Positions 16,446-26,700 are shown, counted from the stretch's first letter. The stretch: 64,000 nucleotides of DNA from Streptomyces sp. NBC_01551 (GCF_026339935.1 NZ_JAPEPX010000001.1:4987501-5051500); one strand, 5' to 3'. Translations and numbers: made by a program. Notes: generated by a model not told the origin, from the letters alone.

Positions 16446-17336
16446 GTGTCCATCGGCAACGCCAACTCCCCCGAAGAAGAGCAGCCTTCGACCGACGACC
16501 GGTCCGAGGACCGGCTCGTCGAACGCTCCGTCGAAGGCCCGTCCATCGGGGCGGCCCTCAAGAAGGCCCGCATCGCCGCCGGGCTCACCGTCGACGAGGT
16601 CAGCTCCACCACCCGCGTGCGCATCCCGATCGTGCACGCGATCGAAGAGGACGACTTCACGCGGTGCGGCGGCGACGTCTACGCCCGCGGTCACATCCGA
16701 ACGCTCGCCCGCGCCGTCAACCTCGATCCGACCCCCCTGATCGACAGCTACGACGCGGCCCACGGCGGCCGGCCGGCCCCCACGCCCGCCGCGCCGAGGT
16801 TCGAAGCCGAGCGCATCCGCCCCGAACGGCAGCGGCCCAACTGGACCGCGGCCATGGTCGCCGCCATCGTCGCCGTGATCGGCTTCGTCGGCTTCACCGC
16901 CTTCAACGACGGCGACACCGCCAAGCGGCCGGTGGCGGACGGATCCGCCTCCCCCAAGCCCGCCCCCAAGCAGCCCGCCGGGAAGCCCGCCGCCCAGCCC
17001 CAGACCCCGCAGGCGCCCAAGCCGGAGCCCTCGGACAGCGCCATCGCCGCCGCGCCCAAGGACCTCGTCACGGTCGTCCTGACGGCCAACGACGGCGACA
17101 GCTGGATCTCCGCGAAGGACCACAGCGGCCGACTGCTGTTCGACGGGACCCTCCAGGTGGGTGAGTCGAAGACCTTCACCGACAAGGAATCCATCGACCT
17201 CGTCCTCGGTGACGCGGGCGCCGTCAACCTGTTCGTGAACGGCAAGGAGATCAAGGACGATTTCCAGCCGGGCCAGGTGGAACGCCTCACATACACCAAG
17301 GACGATCCGCGTCAGGGCCAGGCCCAGGCGGGCTGA
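16446..17336 (+). CDS. RodZ-like membrane HTH protein (HTH_25 + DUF4115), 296 aa
   Basis: Single-pass membrane protein of the RodZ type. An N-terminal Cro/CI-like helix-turn-helix (IGAALKKARIAAGLTVDEVS, about residues 30-90) faces the cytoplasm. One transmembrane segment (AAMVAAIVAVIGFVGFTAF, about 138-156), a Pro/Lys/Ala linker and an extracytoplasmic beta domain of the DUF4115 family (about 200-285) follow. RodZ couples MreB to cell-wall synthesis in rods; in Streptomyces the role is not settled. GTG 16446 was chosen because AAAGG lies seven bases upstream and a TAGACT hexamer at 16400-16405 would give a short leader; GTG 16419 is the alternative. It sits between ftsK and rimO, as in other Streptomyces. 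Confidence 0.85.
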   Translation: MSIGNANSPEEEQPSTDDRSEDRLVERSVEGPSIGAALKKARIAAGLTVDEVSSTTRVRIPIVHAIEEDDFTRCGGDVYARGHIRTLARAVNLDPTPLIDSYDAAHGGRPAPTPAAPRFEAERIRPERQRPNWTAAMVAAIVAVIGFVGFTAFNDGDTAKRPVADGSASPKPAPKQPAGKPAAQPQTPQAPKPEPSDSAIAAAPKDLVTVVLTANDGDSWISAKDHSGRLLFDGTLQVGESKTFTDKESIDLVLGDAGAVNLFVNGKEIKDDFQPGQVERLTYTKDDPRQGQAQAG

Positions 17337-17370
17337 CCCCGCCCCGGCCACCTGCTGAACAGGCAATTCC

Positions 17371-17406
17371 GGATCCCCGGGGCACAGCGCCGCGCCCCGG
17401 GGATCC
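17371..17406 (+). terminator. Hairpin terminator after the RodZ-like gene
   Basis: GGATCCCCGGGGC - ten bases - GCCCCGGGGATCC, a perfect 13-bp stem without T run. It separates the RodZ-like gene from rimO. Confidence 0.8.
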
Positions 17407-17449
17407 TGCTGTACCCGGACGTGCGGCGGGGGCCCGCGCCGGGACGAAG

Positions 17450-17463
17450 TAGTCTTGAGTCCA
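17450..17463 (+). promoter_or_regulatory. rimO leaderless promoter -10 element
   Basis: TAGTCT at 17450-17455 lies seven bases before the ATG at 17463, and no ribosome binding site is seen. Transcription is therefore likely to start at the A of the start codon. Confidence 0.6.
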
Positions 17464-18977
17464 TGCCCGAACGCCGTACCGTCGCCCTTGTCACTCTTGG
17501 CTGCGCCCGTAACGAGGTGGACTCGGAGGAGCTCGCAGGCCGCTTGGCGGCGGATGGCTGGGAGCTCGTCGAGGACGCCGCCGACGCGGACGTAGCCGTC
17601 GTCAACACCTGTGGCTTCGTCGAAGCCGCCAAAAAGGACTCCGTAGACGCCCTCCTGGAAGCCAACGATCTCAAGGATCACGGCAAGACCCAGGCCGTCG
17701 TCGCCGTCGGCTGCATGGCCGAGCGCTACGGCAAGGAGCTCGCCGAGGCGCTTCCCGAAGCCGACGGCGTGCTCGGCTTCGACGACTACGCCGACATCTC
17801 CGACCGCCTCCAGACCATCCTGAACGGCGGCATCCACGCCTCCCACACCCCGCGCGACCGGCGCAAGCTGCTGCCGATCAGCCCGGCGGCCCGCCAGGAC
17901 GCCGAGGTGGCCCTGCCCGGCCACGCGCAGGGTGTGTCCGCCGAGTCGACCGCGGCGGCGGCCGAGGCCGCCCCCGCGGACCTGCCCGAGGGCGTCGCGC
18001 CCGCTTCCGGGCCGCGCGCGCCGCTGCGCCGCCGCCTGGACAAGAGCCCGGTGGCCTCGGTCAAGCTGGCCTCCGGCTGCGACCGGCGCTGCTCCTTCTG
18101 CGCCATCCCGTCCTTCCGCGGCTCCTTCATCTCGCGCCGCCCCAGCGACGTGCTGGGCGAGACGCGCTGGCTCGCCGAGCAGGGCGTCAAGGAGATCATG
18201 CTGGTCTCCGAGAACAACACCTCGTACGGCAAGGACCTGGGCGACATCCGCCTGCTGGAGACCCTGCTGCCGGAGCTGGCCGAGGTGGAGGGCATCGAGC
18301 GCGTCCGCGTCAGCTACCTCCAGCCCGCAGAGATGCGGCCCGGCCTGATCGACGTACTCACCTCGACCCCCAAGGTCGTGCCGTACTTCGACCTGTCCTT
18401 CCAGCACTCGGCCCCCGACGTGCTGCGCTCCATGCGCCGCTTCGGTGACACCGACCGCTTCCTGGAGCTGCTGGACACCATCCGCTCCAAGGCCCCGCAG
18501 GCCGGTGTCCGGTCCAACTTCATCGTCGGCTTCCCCGGCGAGACGGAGTCGGACTTCAAGGAGCTGGAGCGCTTCCTCACCCACGCGCGGCTCGACGCGA
18601 TCGGCGTCTTCGGCTACTCGGACGAGGACGGCACCGAGGCCGTCACGTACGAGAACAAGCTGGACGAGGACACCATCGCCGAGCGCCTCGCGCACATGCA
18701 GCGCCTCGCCGAGGAGCTCACCTCGCAGCGCGCGGAGGAGCGGATCGGGGAGACCCTGGAGGTGCTCGTCGAGTCCGTGGAGTCGGTGGACGAGGACGGC
18801 GAGGGCGCCTACGGGCGCGCCGCCCACCAGGCCCCCGAGACCGACGGTCAGGTCGTCTTCACCGACGGCACGGGCCTGGTTCCGGGGCGTATCGTCACGG
18901 CGAAGGTGGTCGGCACCCTCGGTGTGGACCTGGTGGCCGAGCCCCTGGGCATGGATCTTGAGGAGGCGGCCGGATGA
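17463..18977 (+). CDS. rimO: RimO: ribosomal protein S12 methylthiotransferase, 504 aa
   Basis: Radical-SAM enzyme that adds a methylthio group to the conserved Asp of ribosomal protein S12. Domain order is typical: N-terminal MTTase domain with cluster-binding cysteines ([25 protein letters not shown]), a radical-SAM core with CxxxCxxC (CDRRCSFC, Cys206/210/213) and a C-terminal TRAM domain. [11 protein letters not shown] after the cysteine motif fits RimO rather than MiaB. A Pro/Ala-rich insertion of about 40 residues (about 155-195) lies between the first two domains. It overlaps pgsA by four bases (ATGA) and starts the rimO-pgsA-cinA operon. Confidence 0.96.
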   Translation: MPERRTVALVTLGCARNEVDSEELAGRLAADGWELVEDAADADVAVVNTCGFVEAAKKDSVDALLEANDLKDHGKTQAVVAVGCMAERYGKELAEALPEADGVLGFDDYADISDRLQTILNGGIHASHTPRDRRKLLPISPAARQDAEVALPGHAQGVSAESTAAAAEAAPADLPEGVAPASGPRAPLRRRLDKSPVASVKLASGCDRRCSFCAIPSFRGSFISRRPSDVLGETRWLAEQGVKEIMLVSENNTSYGKDLGDIRLLETLLPELAEVEGIERVRVSYLQPAEMRPGLIDVLTSTPKVVPYFDLSFQHSAPDVLRSMRRFGDTDRFLELLDTIRSKAPQAGVRSNFIVGFPGETESDFKELERFLTHARLDAIGVFGYSDEDGTEAVTYENKLDEDTIAERLAHMQRLAEELTSQRAEERIGETLEVLVESVESVDEDGEGAYGRAAHQAPETDGQVVFTDGTGLVPGRIVTAKVVGTLGVDLVAEPLGMDLEEAAG

Positions 18978-19630
18978 CCGGAGTCCCGGCATCTGCGGCG
19001 GGCGGGACCGGCCGCCGGCCCGTGCCCGGCGCGAAGCTCGGGGCCGCGGCCGTCAATCAGGCCAGCCTGTGGAACATCGCCAACATCCTGACGATGGTCC
19101 GGCTCGTGCTCGTGCCGGGATTCGTCCTGCTGCTGCTCGCCAACGGGGGCTATGACCCCGTCTGGCGGGCGTGGGCGTGGGCGGCTTTCGCCGTCGCCAT
19201 GATCACGGACATCTTCGACGGGCACCTCGCCCGCACGTACAACCTGGTCACGGACTTCGGGAAGATCGCCGACCCCATCGCCGACAAGGCGATCATGGGG
19301 TCGGCTTTGGTCGTTCTCTCCTGGCTCGGCGATCTGCCCTGGTGGGTCACCGGGGTGATCCTCGGACGGGAACTCGGGATCACTCTGCTGCGTTTCTGGG
19401 TCATCCGGTACGGGGTGATTCCGGCCAGCCGGGGCGGCAAGATGAAGACCCTGGCCCAGGGCACGGCGGTGGGCATGTACGTCCTCGCCCTGACCGGGGC
19501 GCTGGCGACCATGCGCTTCTGGGTGATGGCGGTCGCCGTCGTGCTGACCGTGGTCACCGGGTTGGACTACATCCGGCAGGCCGTCGTGCTGCGCCGCAAG
19601 GGCATTGAAGCGGAGCGGGCGGCGGCGTGA
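18974..19630 (+). CDS. pgsA: PgsA: CDP-diacylglycerol-glycerol-3-phosphate phosphatidyltransferase, 218 aa
   Basis: Integral membrane enzyme making phosphatidylglycerophosphate, the first step to phosphatidylglycerol and cardiolipin. The CDP-alcohol phosphotransferase signature D-G-x2-A-R-x8-G-x3-D-x3-D is complete (Asp82, Gly83, Ala86, Arg87, Gly96, Asp100, Asp104). About five or six hydrophobic segments are visible. The start ATG overlaps the rimO stop in ATGA, and the gene is joined to cinA by GTGA, so the three are translationally coupled. Other family members, such as phosphatidylinositol phosphate synthase, share the motif, but this position is typical for pgsA. Confidence 0.93.
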   Translation: MTGVPASAAGGTGRRPVPGAKLGAAAVNQASLWNIANILTMVRLVLVPGFVLLLLANGGYDPVWRAWAWAAFAVAMITDIFDGHLARTYNLVTDFGKIADPIADKAIMGSALVVLSWLGDLPWWVTGVILGRELGITLLRFWVIRYGVIPASRGGKMKTLAQGTAVGMYVLALTGALATMRFWVMAVAVVLTVVTGLDYIRQAVVLRRKGIEAERAAA

Positions 19631-20196
19631 CGCGCGGGGCGGGGGATTCGCCGGACAGCGAAACCGCTGGTGTCGCGGTGACTGGTGCCGCTGGGGTGGC
19701 CGGGGACGTACTGCGGATGCTCGCGGAGAGTGACCAGACGGTCGCGGTCGCGGAGTCGCTGACCGGCGGTCTGGTGGCCGCCCAACTCACGGAGGTGCCC
19801 GGGGCCTCCCGCTCCTTCCGCGGCTCGGTCACGGCGTACGCGACCGAGCTGAAGCACCGGGTCCTCGGGGTGGACGCGGAGCTGCTGGCGGCACACGGTG
19901 CGGTGAACGCGCAGGTCGCCGAGGAGATGGCGGCCGGGGTGCGGCGCGTACTGGGGGCCTCGTGGGGGATCGCCACCACCGGAGTGGCCGGTCCGGACCC
20001 GCAGGACGGGCAGCCGGTGGGCACGGTTTTCATCGCCGTCGCCGGTCCGGCGGGCAGGAAATCGTCCCGTCTGCGGTTGAACGGCTCCCGTGGGGAAATC
20101 CGTAGGGAGAGTGCACGGACAGTGCTCGAACTCCTCTCGAGCGAACTCCGCGAGAATCTGCGGGGGCAGGATACGGAACAGAACGGGGGGATTTGA
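19627..20196 (+). CDS. cinA: CinA C-terminal domain protein, nicotinamide-nucleotide amidase (PncC type), 189 aa
   Basis: Single-domain CinA/PncC protein, which deamidates nicotinamide mononucleotide in pyridine nucleotide salvage. Family blocks are present: AVAESLTGGLVAAQLTEVPGAS, TAYATELKHRVLGV, HGAVNAQVAEEMA and ATTGVAGPDP, with a C-terminal arginine-containing SRLRLNGSRGEIRRESA segment. The large N-terminal domain of full CinA is absent, which is normal in this position in actinobacteria. The GTG start overlaps the pgsA stop by four bases. It is the last gene of the operon; clgR follows after 109 bases. Confidence 0.93.
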   Translation: MTRGAGDSPDSETAGVAVTGAAGVAGDVLRMLAESDQTVAVAESLTGGLVAAQLTEVPGASRSFRGSVTAYATELKHRVLGVDAELLAAHGAVNAQVAEEMAAGVRRVLGASWGIATTGVAGPDPQDGQPVGTVFIAVAGPAGRKSSRLRLNGSRGEIRRESARTVLELLSSELRENLRGQDTEQNGGI

Positions 20197-20305
20197 TGTT
20201 TGCAGCCCTGAGTGAACACGACATCGCTCCCCGCACGGCCGCGGCGCGAGGCGGTACGGTGGGGCGTGAAGGTTACGGCTACACGGTCAGAGGAGGGAGC
20301 CACCG

Positions 20306-20689
20306 ATGATTCTGCTCCGTCGCCTGCTGGGTGACGTGCTGCGTCGGCAGCGCCAGCGCCAGGGCCGTACTCTGCGCGAAGTCTCCTCGTCCGCCCGAGT
20401 TTCGCTCGGCTATCTCTCCGAGGTGGAGCGGGGGCAGAAGGAGGCATCCTCCGAGCTGCTCTCCGCGATCTGCGACGCGTTGGACGTACGGATGTCCGAG
20501 CTGATGCGAGAAGTCAGCGACGAGCTGTCGCTGGCCGAGCTGGCACAGTCGGCCGCGGCGAGCGAACCGGTGCCGGCACCGGTACGCCCGATGCTCAATT
20601 CGGTCTCCGTGACCTCGGTCACGGGTGGCCCGCCGGAACGGGTGACCATCAAGGCGCCCGTGGAAGCGGTGAATGTCGTAGCCGCGTGA
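20306..20689 (+). CDS. clgR: ClgR: transcriptional activator of clp protease genes, 127 aa
   Basis: Cro/CI-type HTH regulator (about residues 10-68; [20 protein letters not shown]). In actinobacteria ClgR switches on clpP1P2, clpC and, in some species, DNA-repair genes, and is itself a ClpP substrate. The protein ends in VVAA: a C-terminal Ala-Ala is the known degradation signal of Streptomyces ClgR, so feedback proteolysis is likely. GAGGAGGGAG lies close before the ATG. Position after cinA and upstream of recA matches the conserved actinobacterial order. Confidence 0.93.
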   Translation: MILLRRLLGDVLRRQRQRQGRTLREVSSSARVSLGYLSEVERGQKEASSELLSAICDALDVRMSELMREVSDELSLAELAQSAAASEPVPAPVRPMLNSVSVTSVTGGPPERVTIKAPVEAVNVVAA

Positions 20690-20829
20690 GCGTGTGAGTG
20701 CGCCCCAGGTGTGGCCGGAGCCCCGGTCGGTGCGATGCACCGGCCGGGGCTCCCGGCTGTTTGGGGTGCGGGCGCGCAAGGGGTGCGGGAGGATGGGGCC
20801 GTCCGGGTCCCCGGTCCTGGGAGGCGGCC

Positions 20830-21120
20830 GTGCGGCGGTTCCTGCGCATACGTCCGGTGTCGGCTCTCGCGCTGGCGGTGGGCGCGCTGTGGTGGTGGGC
20901 CGTGCTGCGGCTGGCGTTCGCGCCGGCGGACGCCGGGCCCGTGGAGGGCGCGGTGGCCGTGGGCGGCTGGGGGCTGGGCCTGCTGCCGGTGCACTGCGCG
21001 CCCGGTCCCGTACGGCGCAGGGCGCGGCGGGCGGACACCGCCGACGCGGAAGCCGCGGCGGCGGCGACTACCAGGGCATCGACACTCCACCGTTCGGGCG
21101 AAGAATCTGTCCGGTCATGA
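20830..21120 (+). CDS. Possible small membrane protein, 96 aa
   Basis: Unrecognised. From GTG 20830 the frame encodes an arginine-rich start, a hydrophobic stretch (SALALAVGALWWWAVLRLAF), a second weaker one (VEGAVAVGGWGLGLLPVHC) and a basic/Ala-rich tail. Its last 53 bases overlap the 3' end of the convergent SDR gene. The hydrophobic segments speak for a real small membrane protein, but a start further downstream or no gene at all remain possible. Confidence 0.45.
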   Translation: MRRFLRIRPVSALALAVGALWWWAVLRLAFAPADAGPVEGAVAVGGWGLGLLPVHCAPGPVRRRARRADTADAEAAAAATTRASTLHRSGEESVRS

Positions 21121-21832
21121 AGGACGAGGCGTCCGAGGCCAGGTAGAGCACGGCCTGCGCGATGTCCTCGGGCTCGCCGACGCGGCGCAGCGGGGACATC
21201 CGGACCATCGCGGCCTCGGTCTGCTCCTGGACCTCGGGGGAGTGGCGGCCGGTCATCGGCGTGCGGATCCAGCCCGGCGCGACGGCGTTGACGCGGATGC
21301 CGTGCGGGCCGGTCTCGGTGGCCAGGGTCTTCGTCAGCTGGACCACGGCGGCCTTGGCGGCGCTGTAGCAGAGCAGGCCCGGCTGGGCGGCGTCCACGGC
21401 GCCGGAGGCCATCGTGACGATCGACCCCGGACGGCCGGCGGAGATCATGGCGCGGGCCGCCTCCTGGCAGGTGCGCAGGACCCCCTTGAAGTTGATGTCC
21501 AGCACCCGGTCGAGGTCCTCGTCGGTGGTCTCCAGGACGGTGCTGGTGTGCATGACGCCGGCGATGGCGGCGGTGATGTCGAGGGGGCCGGCGGCCGCGA
21601 CGGCGGCGCGGATCGCGGTGCGGTCGGTGACGTCGAGGGGGTGGACGGCGGCGGCGCCGCCCGCTTTGGCGATGAGGGCCGCCGTCTCGGTGAGGCCCCG
21701 TTCGTCGCGGTCCGCGCAGTGCACGGTCGCGCCCGCCTCGGCGAGGAGCAGGGCGGTGGCGCGGCCGATGCCGCTGGCGGCGCCGGTGACCAGGGCGGTG
21801 CGGCCGGTGAGGTCGTACGCGGGTATGGGCAT
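21068..21832 (-). CDS. Short-chain dehydrogenase/reductase (SDR), 254 aa
   Basis: Classical NAD(P)H-dependent SDR with a Rossmann fold. Cofactor motif TGAASGIG near the N-terminus; Asp in CADRDE at the end of beta-2 suggests NAD(H) preference. Catalytic Ser lies in VTMASGAV and the YxxxK pair in YSAAKAAV, followed by GIRVNAVAPGWIRTPM. Substrate unknown; many relatives are annotated as 3-oxoacyl-ACP reductase or glucose dehydrogenase. A TACCGT hexamer six bases before the ATG indicates a leaderless transcript. The gene stands alone and ends in overlap with the possible small membrane protein on the other strand. Confidence 0.93.
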   Translation of the reverse strand: MPIPAYDLTGRTALVTGAASGIGRATALLLAEAGATVHCADRDERGLTETAALIAKAGGAAAVHPLDVTDRTAIRAAVAAAGPLDITAAIAGVMHTSTVLETTDEDLDRVLDINFKGVLRTCQEAARAMISAGRPGSIVTMASGAVDAAQPGLLCYSAAKAAVVQLTKTLATETGPHGIRVNAVAPGWIRTPMTGRHSPEVQEQTEAAMVRMSPLRRVGEPEDIAQAVLYLASDASSFMTGQILRPNGGVSMPW

Positions 21833-21899
21833 GCGGGGACGGTACGACCGGATCTGACGGAGCGTCAACTGGTGGGCGGGAACTGTCGCGAGGCCGGGG

Positions 21900-22685
21900 T
21901 TACGGCGTGGGACCTCTCTGGCAGCGGGGGCACCAGTACGAGGGGCGGTCGTCCTGCTGGGCCTCGCGGACCGGGGTGCCGCAGCGCAGGCAGGGCCGGT
22001 GGGCGCGGCCGTAGACGAACAGGTCCTGGCCGGGGCGGCGGCTGCCGGTGGTGTTGCGACGGCGGTCCTTGTTGGCGGCGAGCAGCCGCTGGGCGGCCGC
22101 GGCCAGCCGGGGGATGTCGGCCTCTGGGAGCGCGCCGACGGGGCTCCAGGGGGTGACCTGTGCCAGGAAGCAGAGCTCGGACTTGTAGATGTTGCCGATC
22201 CCGGCCAGGTTGCGCTGGTCCAGGAGGGCCTCGCCGAGGGGGCGCTGTGGGGCGGCCAGCAGATTGGCGGCGGCCTTGGCGGGGTCCCAGTCCGGGCCGA
22301 GCAGGTCGGGACCGAGGTGGCCGACCACGCGCTCCTCGTCGCAGGTGCGCAGCAGTTCGAGGACCGGGAGGCGGTAGCCGACGGCGGTGTCGGTGGCGGT
22401 GCCCAGGATGGCGCGGATCTCGTGGGCGGGGCCGCCGCGCCACTTCTCCCCGGCGGCGAAGATCCGCCAGGCGCCGTCCATCCGGAGGTGGCTGTGCAGG
22501 GTGAGGCCGCCTTCGAGGCGGGTGAGGAGGTGTTTGCCCCGGGGGGTGACGTCGAGGGTGGTGCGGCCGGTGAGGTCGACGGTGGCGAGCCGGGGGACGC
22601 GCAGGTCGCTGCGCACCAGTTCCCGGCCCGCGAACGTGGCGTGCAGGCGGGCGGCCAGGCGCCAGATGCTGTCACCTTCGGGCAT
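21900..22685 (-). CDS. nei: Fpg/Nei family DNA glycosylase (endonuclease VIII type), 261 aa
   Basis: Base-excision repair glycosylase/AP lyase acting on oxidised bases. N-terminus MPEGD carries the catalytic Pro2 and Glu3; the conserved Lys is in PRGKHLL. The C-terminus has a four-cysteine zinc finger, CLRC and CPRC with arginines between. MPEGD and the H2TH-region motif LDQRNLAGIGNIYKSE fit the Nei2-like actinobacterial group more than MutM (which starts MPELPE). CACAAT lies six bases before the ATG, again a leaderless layout. The DNA helicase Lhr follows upstream, with one lipoprotein gene in between, a pairing I recall from S. coelicolor. Confidence 0.93.
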   Translation of the reverse strand: MPEGDSIWRLAARLHATFAGRELVRSDLRVPRLATVDLTGRTTLDVTPRGKHLLTRLEGGLTLHSHLRMDGAWRIFAAGEKWRGGPAHEIRAILGTATDTAVGYRLPVLELLRTCDEERVVGHLGPDLLGPDWDPAKAAANLLAAPQRPLGEALLDQRNLAGIGNIYKSELCFLAQVTPWSPVGALPEADIPRLAAAAQRLLAANKDRRRNTTGSRRPGQDLFVYGRAHRPCLRCGTPVREAQQDDRPSYWCPRCQRGPTP

Positions 22686-22696
22686 GACCCCATTGT

Positions 22697-22818
22697 GACG
22701 GGCGGGGCGGTGGCGGGGCGGGTGGTGGCGATGCGAGCGGTGGCGGGGCGAGTGGTGGCGGGGCAGGTGGTGACGGGGGTCGTGGCGGGGCGGGTGGCCG
22801 CGGGGCGGGACACGGGGC
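22697..22818. repeat. G-rich imperfect tandem repeats before nei
   Basis: About 120 bases made of variants of GGTGGCGGGGCG(A/G)GTGGTGGCG. On the plus strand several runs of four Gs are spaced closely enough for quadruplex formation. The tract lies immediately upstream of the nei promoter element and ends at the lipoprotein terminator. Confidence 0.7.
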
Positions 22819-22852
22819 GAGCCCCTGCGGCGGGGTGCCGTCGCAGGGGCTC
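22819..22852 (-). terminator. Terminator of the lipoprotein gene
   Basis: GAGCCCCTGCG / CGCAGGGGCTC, a perfect 11-bp stem with a 12-base loop, lying 38 bases after the minus-strand stop at 22890. Confidence 0.8.
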
Positions 22853-22889
22853 GGTGATCGGGAGTCGCGGAGGCCGGTCGGCCCGCCGA

Positions 22890-23588
22890 CTACTTCCAGT
22901 ACAGGGGCTTGCTGTCGTTCAGGTTGTTGTACGGGTCGCCCCAGTACTCGGCGCCGACGACCTTCGTCTCCGCCGACGGGGCCAGGGCTATCGCGCAGTT
23001 GGTCTGCGTCTTGCCGCCCGTGAAGCCCTTCGGGAGCGAGTCGTCCTTGCACTTCTCGAACTTGCCGATGACCGACACGCCCTGCGCCTCGCTGCCGTCC
23101 GGGAGCAGGCCCTTGATGTGGCCGACCGAGGCGTACGCCAGGTCCGTCGTGCCGACGTTCTTGACGGTGTAGCGGATGTAGTAGGGGACCATCCCCTTCA
23201 CCTTGTCGCCGAGCTTGAGCGGCTCCAGGTCGGCGGCCTGGCCCTGCTCCACCGCGGTGACGGTGAGGGCGATGGTTCCGTTGGTGGTGGTGCCGTACTT
23301 GAACGGGACCGTGGCGCTCTCGCCGATCTTGAAGGTCTGGCCCGGCTTCGCCGCGCCGGCCGGCGCCCCGCCGGGAGCCTCGCCGCCGCCACCCGTGCCG
23401 GTGCTCGGGCTGGCCGGGGCGCTGGGCTGCTCCGACGGGGCGGTCTGGGACGGCTGCGTGGCCGGGGAGCCGCTCTGTACCGGGCCCGCCTCCTCGTTGC
23501 CGTTCTTGCAGCCCGTCAGGGACAGGGTTCCGGCGACCGCCAGGCCGATGGCGCCGAGCGTGGTTCGCTTCATACGGTTGGTGCTCAC
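22890..23588 (-). CDS. Secreted lipoprotein, 232 aa
   Basis: Exported lipid-anchored protein of unknown function. A signal peptide with lipobox LSLTGC puts the modified Cys at residue 27 when GTG 23588 is used. That start has GGGGGGAAG upstream; the alternative ATG is 23573. A linker rich in Ser, Pro, Thr and Gly (about 35-85) is followed by a beta-rich domain (about 90-232) with VPYYIRYTVKNVGTTDLAY, resembling the DUF4352-like immunoglobulin fold common in actinobacterial lipoproteins. Two cysteines (KFEKCKDD and QTNCAIAL) could form a disulfide. It is flanked by nei and lhr but has its own terminator. Confidence 0.87.
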   Translation of the reverse strand: MSTNRMKRTTLGAIGLAVAGTLSLTGCKNGNEEAGPVQSGSPATQPSQTAPSEQPSAPASPSTGTGGGGEAPGGAPAGAAKPGQTFKIGESATVPFKYGTTTNGTIALTVTAVEQGQAADLEPLKLGDKVKGMVPYYIRYTVKNVGTTDLAYASVGHIKGLLPDGSEAQGVSVIGKFEKCKDDSLPKGFTGGKTQTNCAIALAPSAETKVVGAEYWGDPYNNLNDSKPLYWK

Positions 23589-23760
23589 TCTCTTCCCCCC
23601 ATGATGTGCATCGTCATGAATGTGCATCGTCAATTCGATGCCTTCGTGGATCTTGATAGTCCACAACCGGGGGGCGCTGCCAGGCCGGAGGGGGCCGGGC
23701 GGCCTTTCGTGACGTGCTCCGTACATAAGCGCGACATAAGTGGAACAGTGGAGCCTGGGG

Positions 23761-26700
23761 TCAGGAACGCATGCGCAGTCCCCGGGGCGTCGCGTGGAAC
23801 CCCGCCGATTCCAGGGCTCGGCCCAGCGGCGAGGTCAGCGCGGGCGCCGCGTTGACCCGCTCCACCGTGAGGTCCGGGACGGTGCCCGCGCGGGAGGCCG
23901 CGGCCAGGGCCGCCGTGGCCGCCGCGAGCCGCGGATCGTCCGCCGGGGGCCAGGCGAGCAGGGTCTTGCCGCCGCGCTCCAGGTAGAGCGTGAGCTCGCC
24001 GTCGACCAGGACCACCAGCGAACCCGCCTTGCGGCCCGGCTTGTGGGTCGCACCCGTCGGGGGCTCCGGCCAGGGCAGGGCCGCGCCGTACGCGTTCGCC
24101 GGGTCGGCGGCCGCCAGGACCACGGCCGCCAGCGGGGGCGGAGTGCGCTCGGCCGCCCGGAGCCGGTCCACCGCGCCGTCCATCGCGAACTGGGCCGCGC
24201 CCAGGCCCTCGACGACATAGCCGCGCCGGGCCTGGCCGCTGTCCTCGAAGGCGGACAGCACGCGGTAGACCGCGCTGAAGCCGCCCTCCACCCCCTCCGC
24301 GGCGACCGCGCCCCGGGTGACCACCCCGTGCCGGTCCAGGAGGGTACGGGCCAGGGCGTGGGCCCGGTGCGTCGGATCCGGGGCGTGGGTCGGGAGCAGG
24401 GACCAGCGCCCGGTGACCGTGGGCGGGCCGGTACGGGAGACCGTGGCGCTGAGCGTGCCGTACCGGCCGCGCGGGATGGTGCGCCGGGCCCGGTGGGCGG
24501 TCGCGCCCGCCGTACGGCCGGAGCCGAGCAGCGAGCGCAGCGGAGCCAGCGTGTCGTTCGTCAGCCTGCCGGACCAGGCCAGGTCCCAGACGGCCGAGGC
24601 CAGCTCCGGTTCGGTGGTCTCGGGGTGGCGGGCCCGGGCCGCCTCCGCGAGCTGGCGGAAGAACAGGCCGTACCCGCCGGAGAGGGTGTCGAGGACCGTC
24701 TGGTGGAGCTCGGTCAGCTCCAACGGGTGCGGCGGCGGCAGCAGGAGGGGGGCCGCCTCCGCCAGGTAGAGGGAGATCCAGCCGTCCTTGCCCGGCAGGG
24801 CTCCCGCTCCGGCCCAGACCACCTCGCCGGTGGTGGTGAGCTCGTCCAGCAGCGTCGGGGAGTACCCCGAGACCCGGGACGGGAGGATCAGGCGCTCCAG
24901 CGCCGAGGCCGGGACCGGCGCCCCCTGGAGCTGCTCGACGGCGCGGGCCAGCCCGTCGATGCCGCGCAGGGCGCCGCCCAGGTGCTGCCACTGCGGCAGG
25001 AACGTCGCCAGGGAGGTCGGCGGTACCGGCTCCAGCTCCTGCCGCAGCGCGGCCAGCGAGCGGCGCCGCAGCCGGCGCAGCACCGTCGCGTCGCACCACT
25101 CCTGGCCGATGCCCGCCGGGTGGAACTCGCCCTGGACCACGCGGCCGGCCGCCGCCAGCCGGTGCAGGGCGCCCTCGGTGACCGCCGCGCCCAGGCCGAA
25201 GCGGGCCGCCACGACGGCCGTGGTGAACGGACCGTGCGTGCGGGCGTAGCGGGCCAGGAGATCGCCGAGCGGGTCCTTGACCGGCTCGGTGAACGCCTCC
25301 GGGACCCCGACCGGCAGGGCGGTGCCCAGCGCGTCGCGCAGCCGGCCGGCGTCCTCGATCGCCGCCCAGTGGTCCACGCCGCCGATCCGGACGCCGATCG
25401 CCCGGCGGGCGGCGGAGAGCTCGACGGCCCAAGCCGGCTCCGCCCCGCGCGCGGTGAGCTCGGCGTCCGTCAACGGGCCCAGCAGCCGCAGCAGATCGGC
25501 CACCGACTCGGGATCCTTGGCCCGGCGGTCCTGCGTCAGCCACTGGAGCTCCCGCTCCAGCTCCTCCAGGACCTCCGCGTCCAGCAGTTCGCGCAGCTCC
25601 GCCTGGCCGAGCAGCTCGGACAGCAGCCGGGAGTCCAGCGACAGCGCGGCCGCCCTGCGCTCGGCGAGGGGCGAGTCGCCCTCGTAGAGGAACTGGGCGA
25701 CGTACCCGAACAGGAGCGAGCGGGCGAAGGGGGACGGCTCGGCGGTGGTGACCTCGACCAGGCGGACCCGGCGCGCCTCGACATCGCCCATCAGCTCCGT
25801 CAGCCCAGGCACGTCGAAGACGTCCTGGAGGCATTCCCGTACGGCCTCCAGCACGATCGGGAAGGAACCGAACTCGGACGCCACCTGGAGCAGTTGGGAG
25901 GCCCGCTGGCGCTGCTGCCACAGCGGGGTGCGCTTGCCCGGACTGCGGCGCGGCAGCAGCAGGGCGCGGGCCGCGCACTCGCGGAACCGGGACGCGAACA
26001 GCGCGGAGCCGCCCACCTGGTCGGTGACGATCTGGTTGATCTCGCCCTGGTCGAAGGCGACGTCCGCCGCGCCCAGCGGGGCCTGCTCGTCGTCGTACTC
26101 GAACGCCCGGTCCGGCGCGGGGTCGTGGTCGAGGAGGTCCATGGAGAGCAGGTCCGCGTCCGGCAGGCGCAGCACGATCCCGTCGTCGGCGTGCATCACC
26201 TGCGCGTCCATCCCGTACCGCTCGGCGAGGCGGGCGCCGAGGGCCAGCGCCCACGGGGCGTGCACCTGCGCGCCGAAGGGGGAGTGGACCACGACCCGCC
26301 AGTCGCCCAGCTCGTCACGGAACCGCTCGACCACGATGGTCCGGTCGTCCGGGACGTGGCCGCACGCCTCGCGCTGCTCCGCGAGGTAGGCCAGCACGTT
26401 CTCCGCGGCCCAGGCGTCCAGCCCGGCCGCCAGCAGCCGCAGCCGCGCGTCCTCGTCGCCGAGACCCCCGAGTTCGCGCAGGAACGCGCCGACCGCACGG
26501 CCCAGTTCGAGCGGACGGCCCAGCTGGTCGCCCTTCCAGAACGGCAGCCGGCCCGGCACCCCGGGCGCGGGGGAGACCAGCACCCGGTCCCGCGTGATGT
26601 CCTCGATGCGCCAGGAGGTGGTGCCGAGGGTGAACACGTCCCCGACGCGGGACTCGTAGACCATCTCCTCGTCGAGCTCGCCGACCCGGCCGCCGCCCTT

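Noticed and set aside
22697..22818. Possible small protein in the G-rich tract between nei and the lipoprotein
   Set aside because: Frames there are simple Gly/Val/Arg repeats without start signals; it is better read as a repeat tract.
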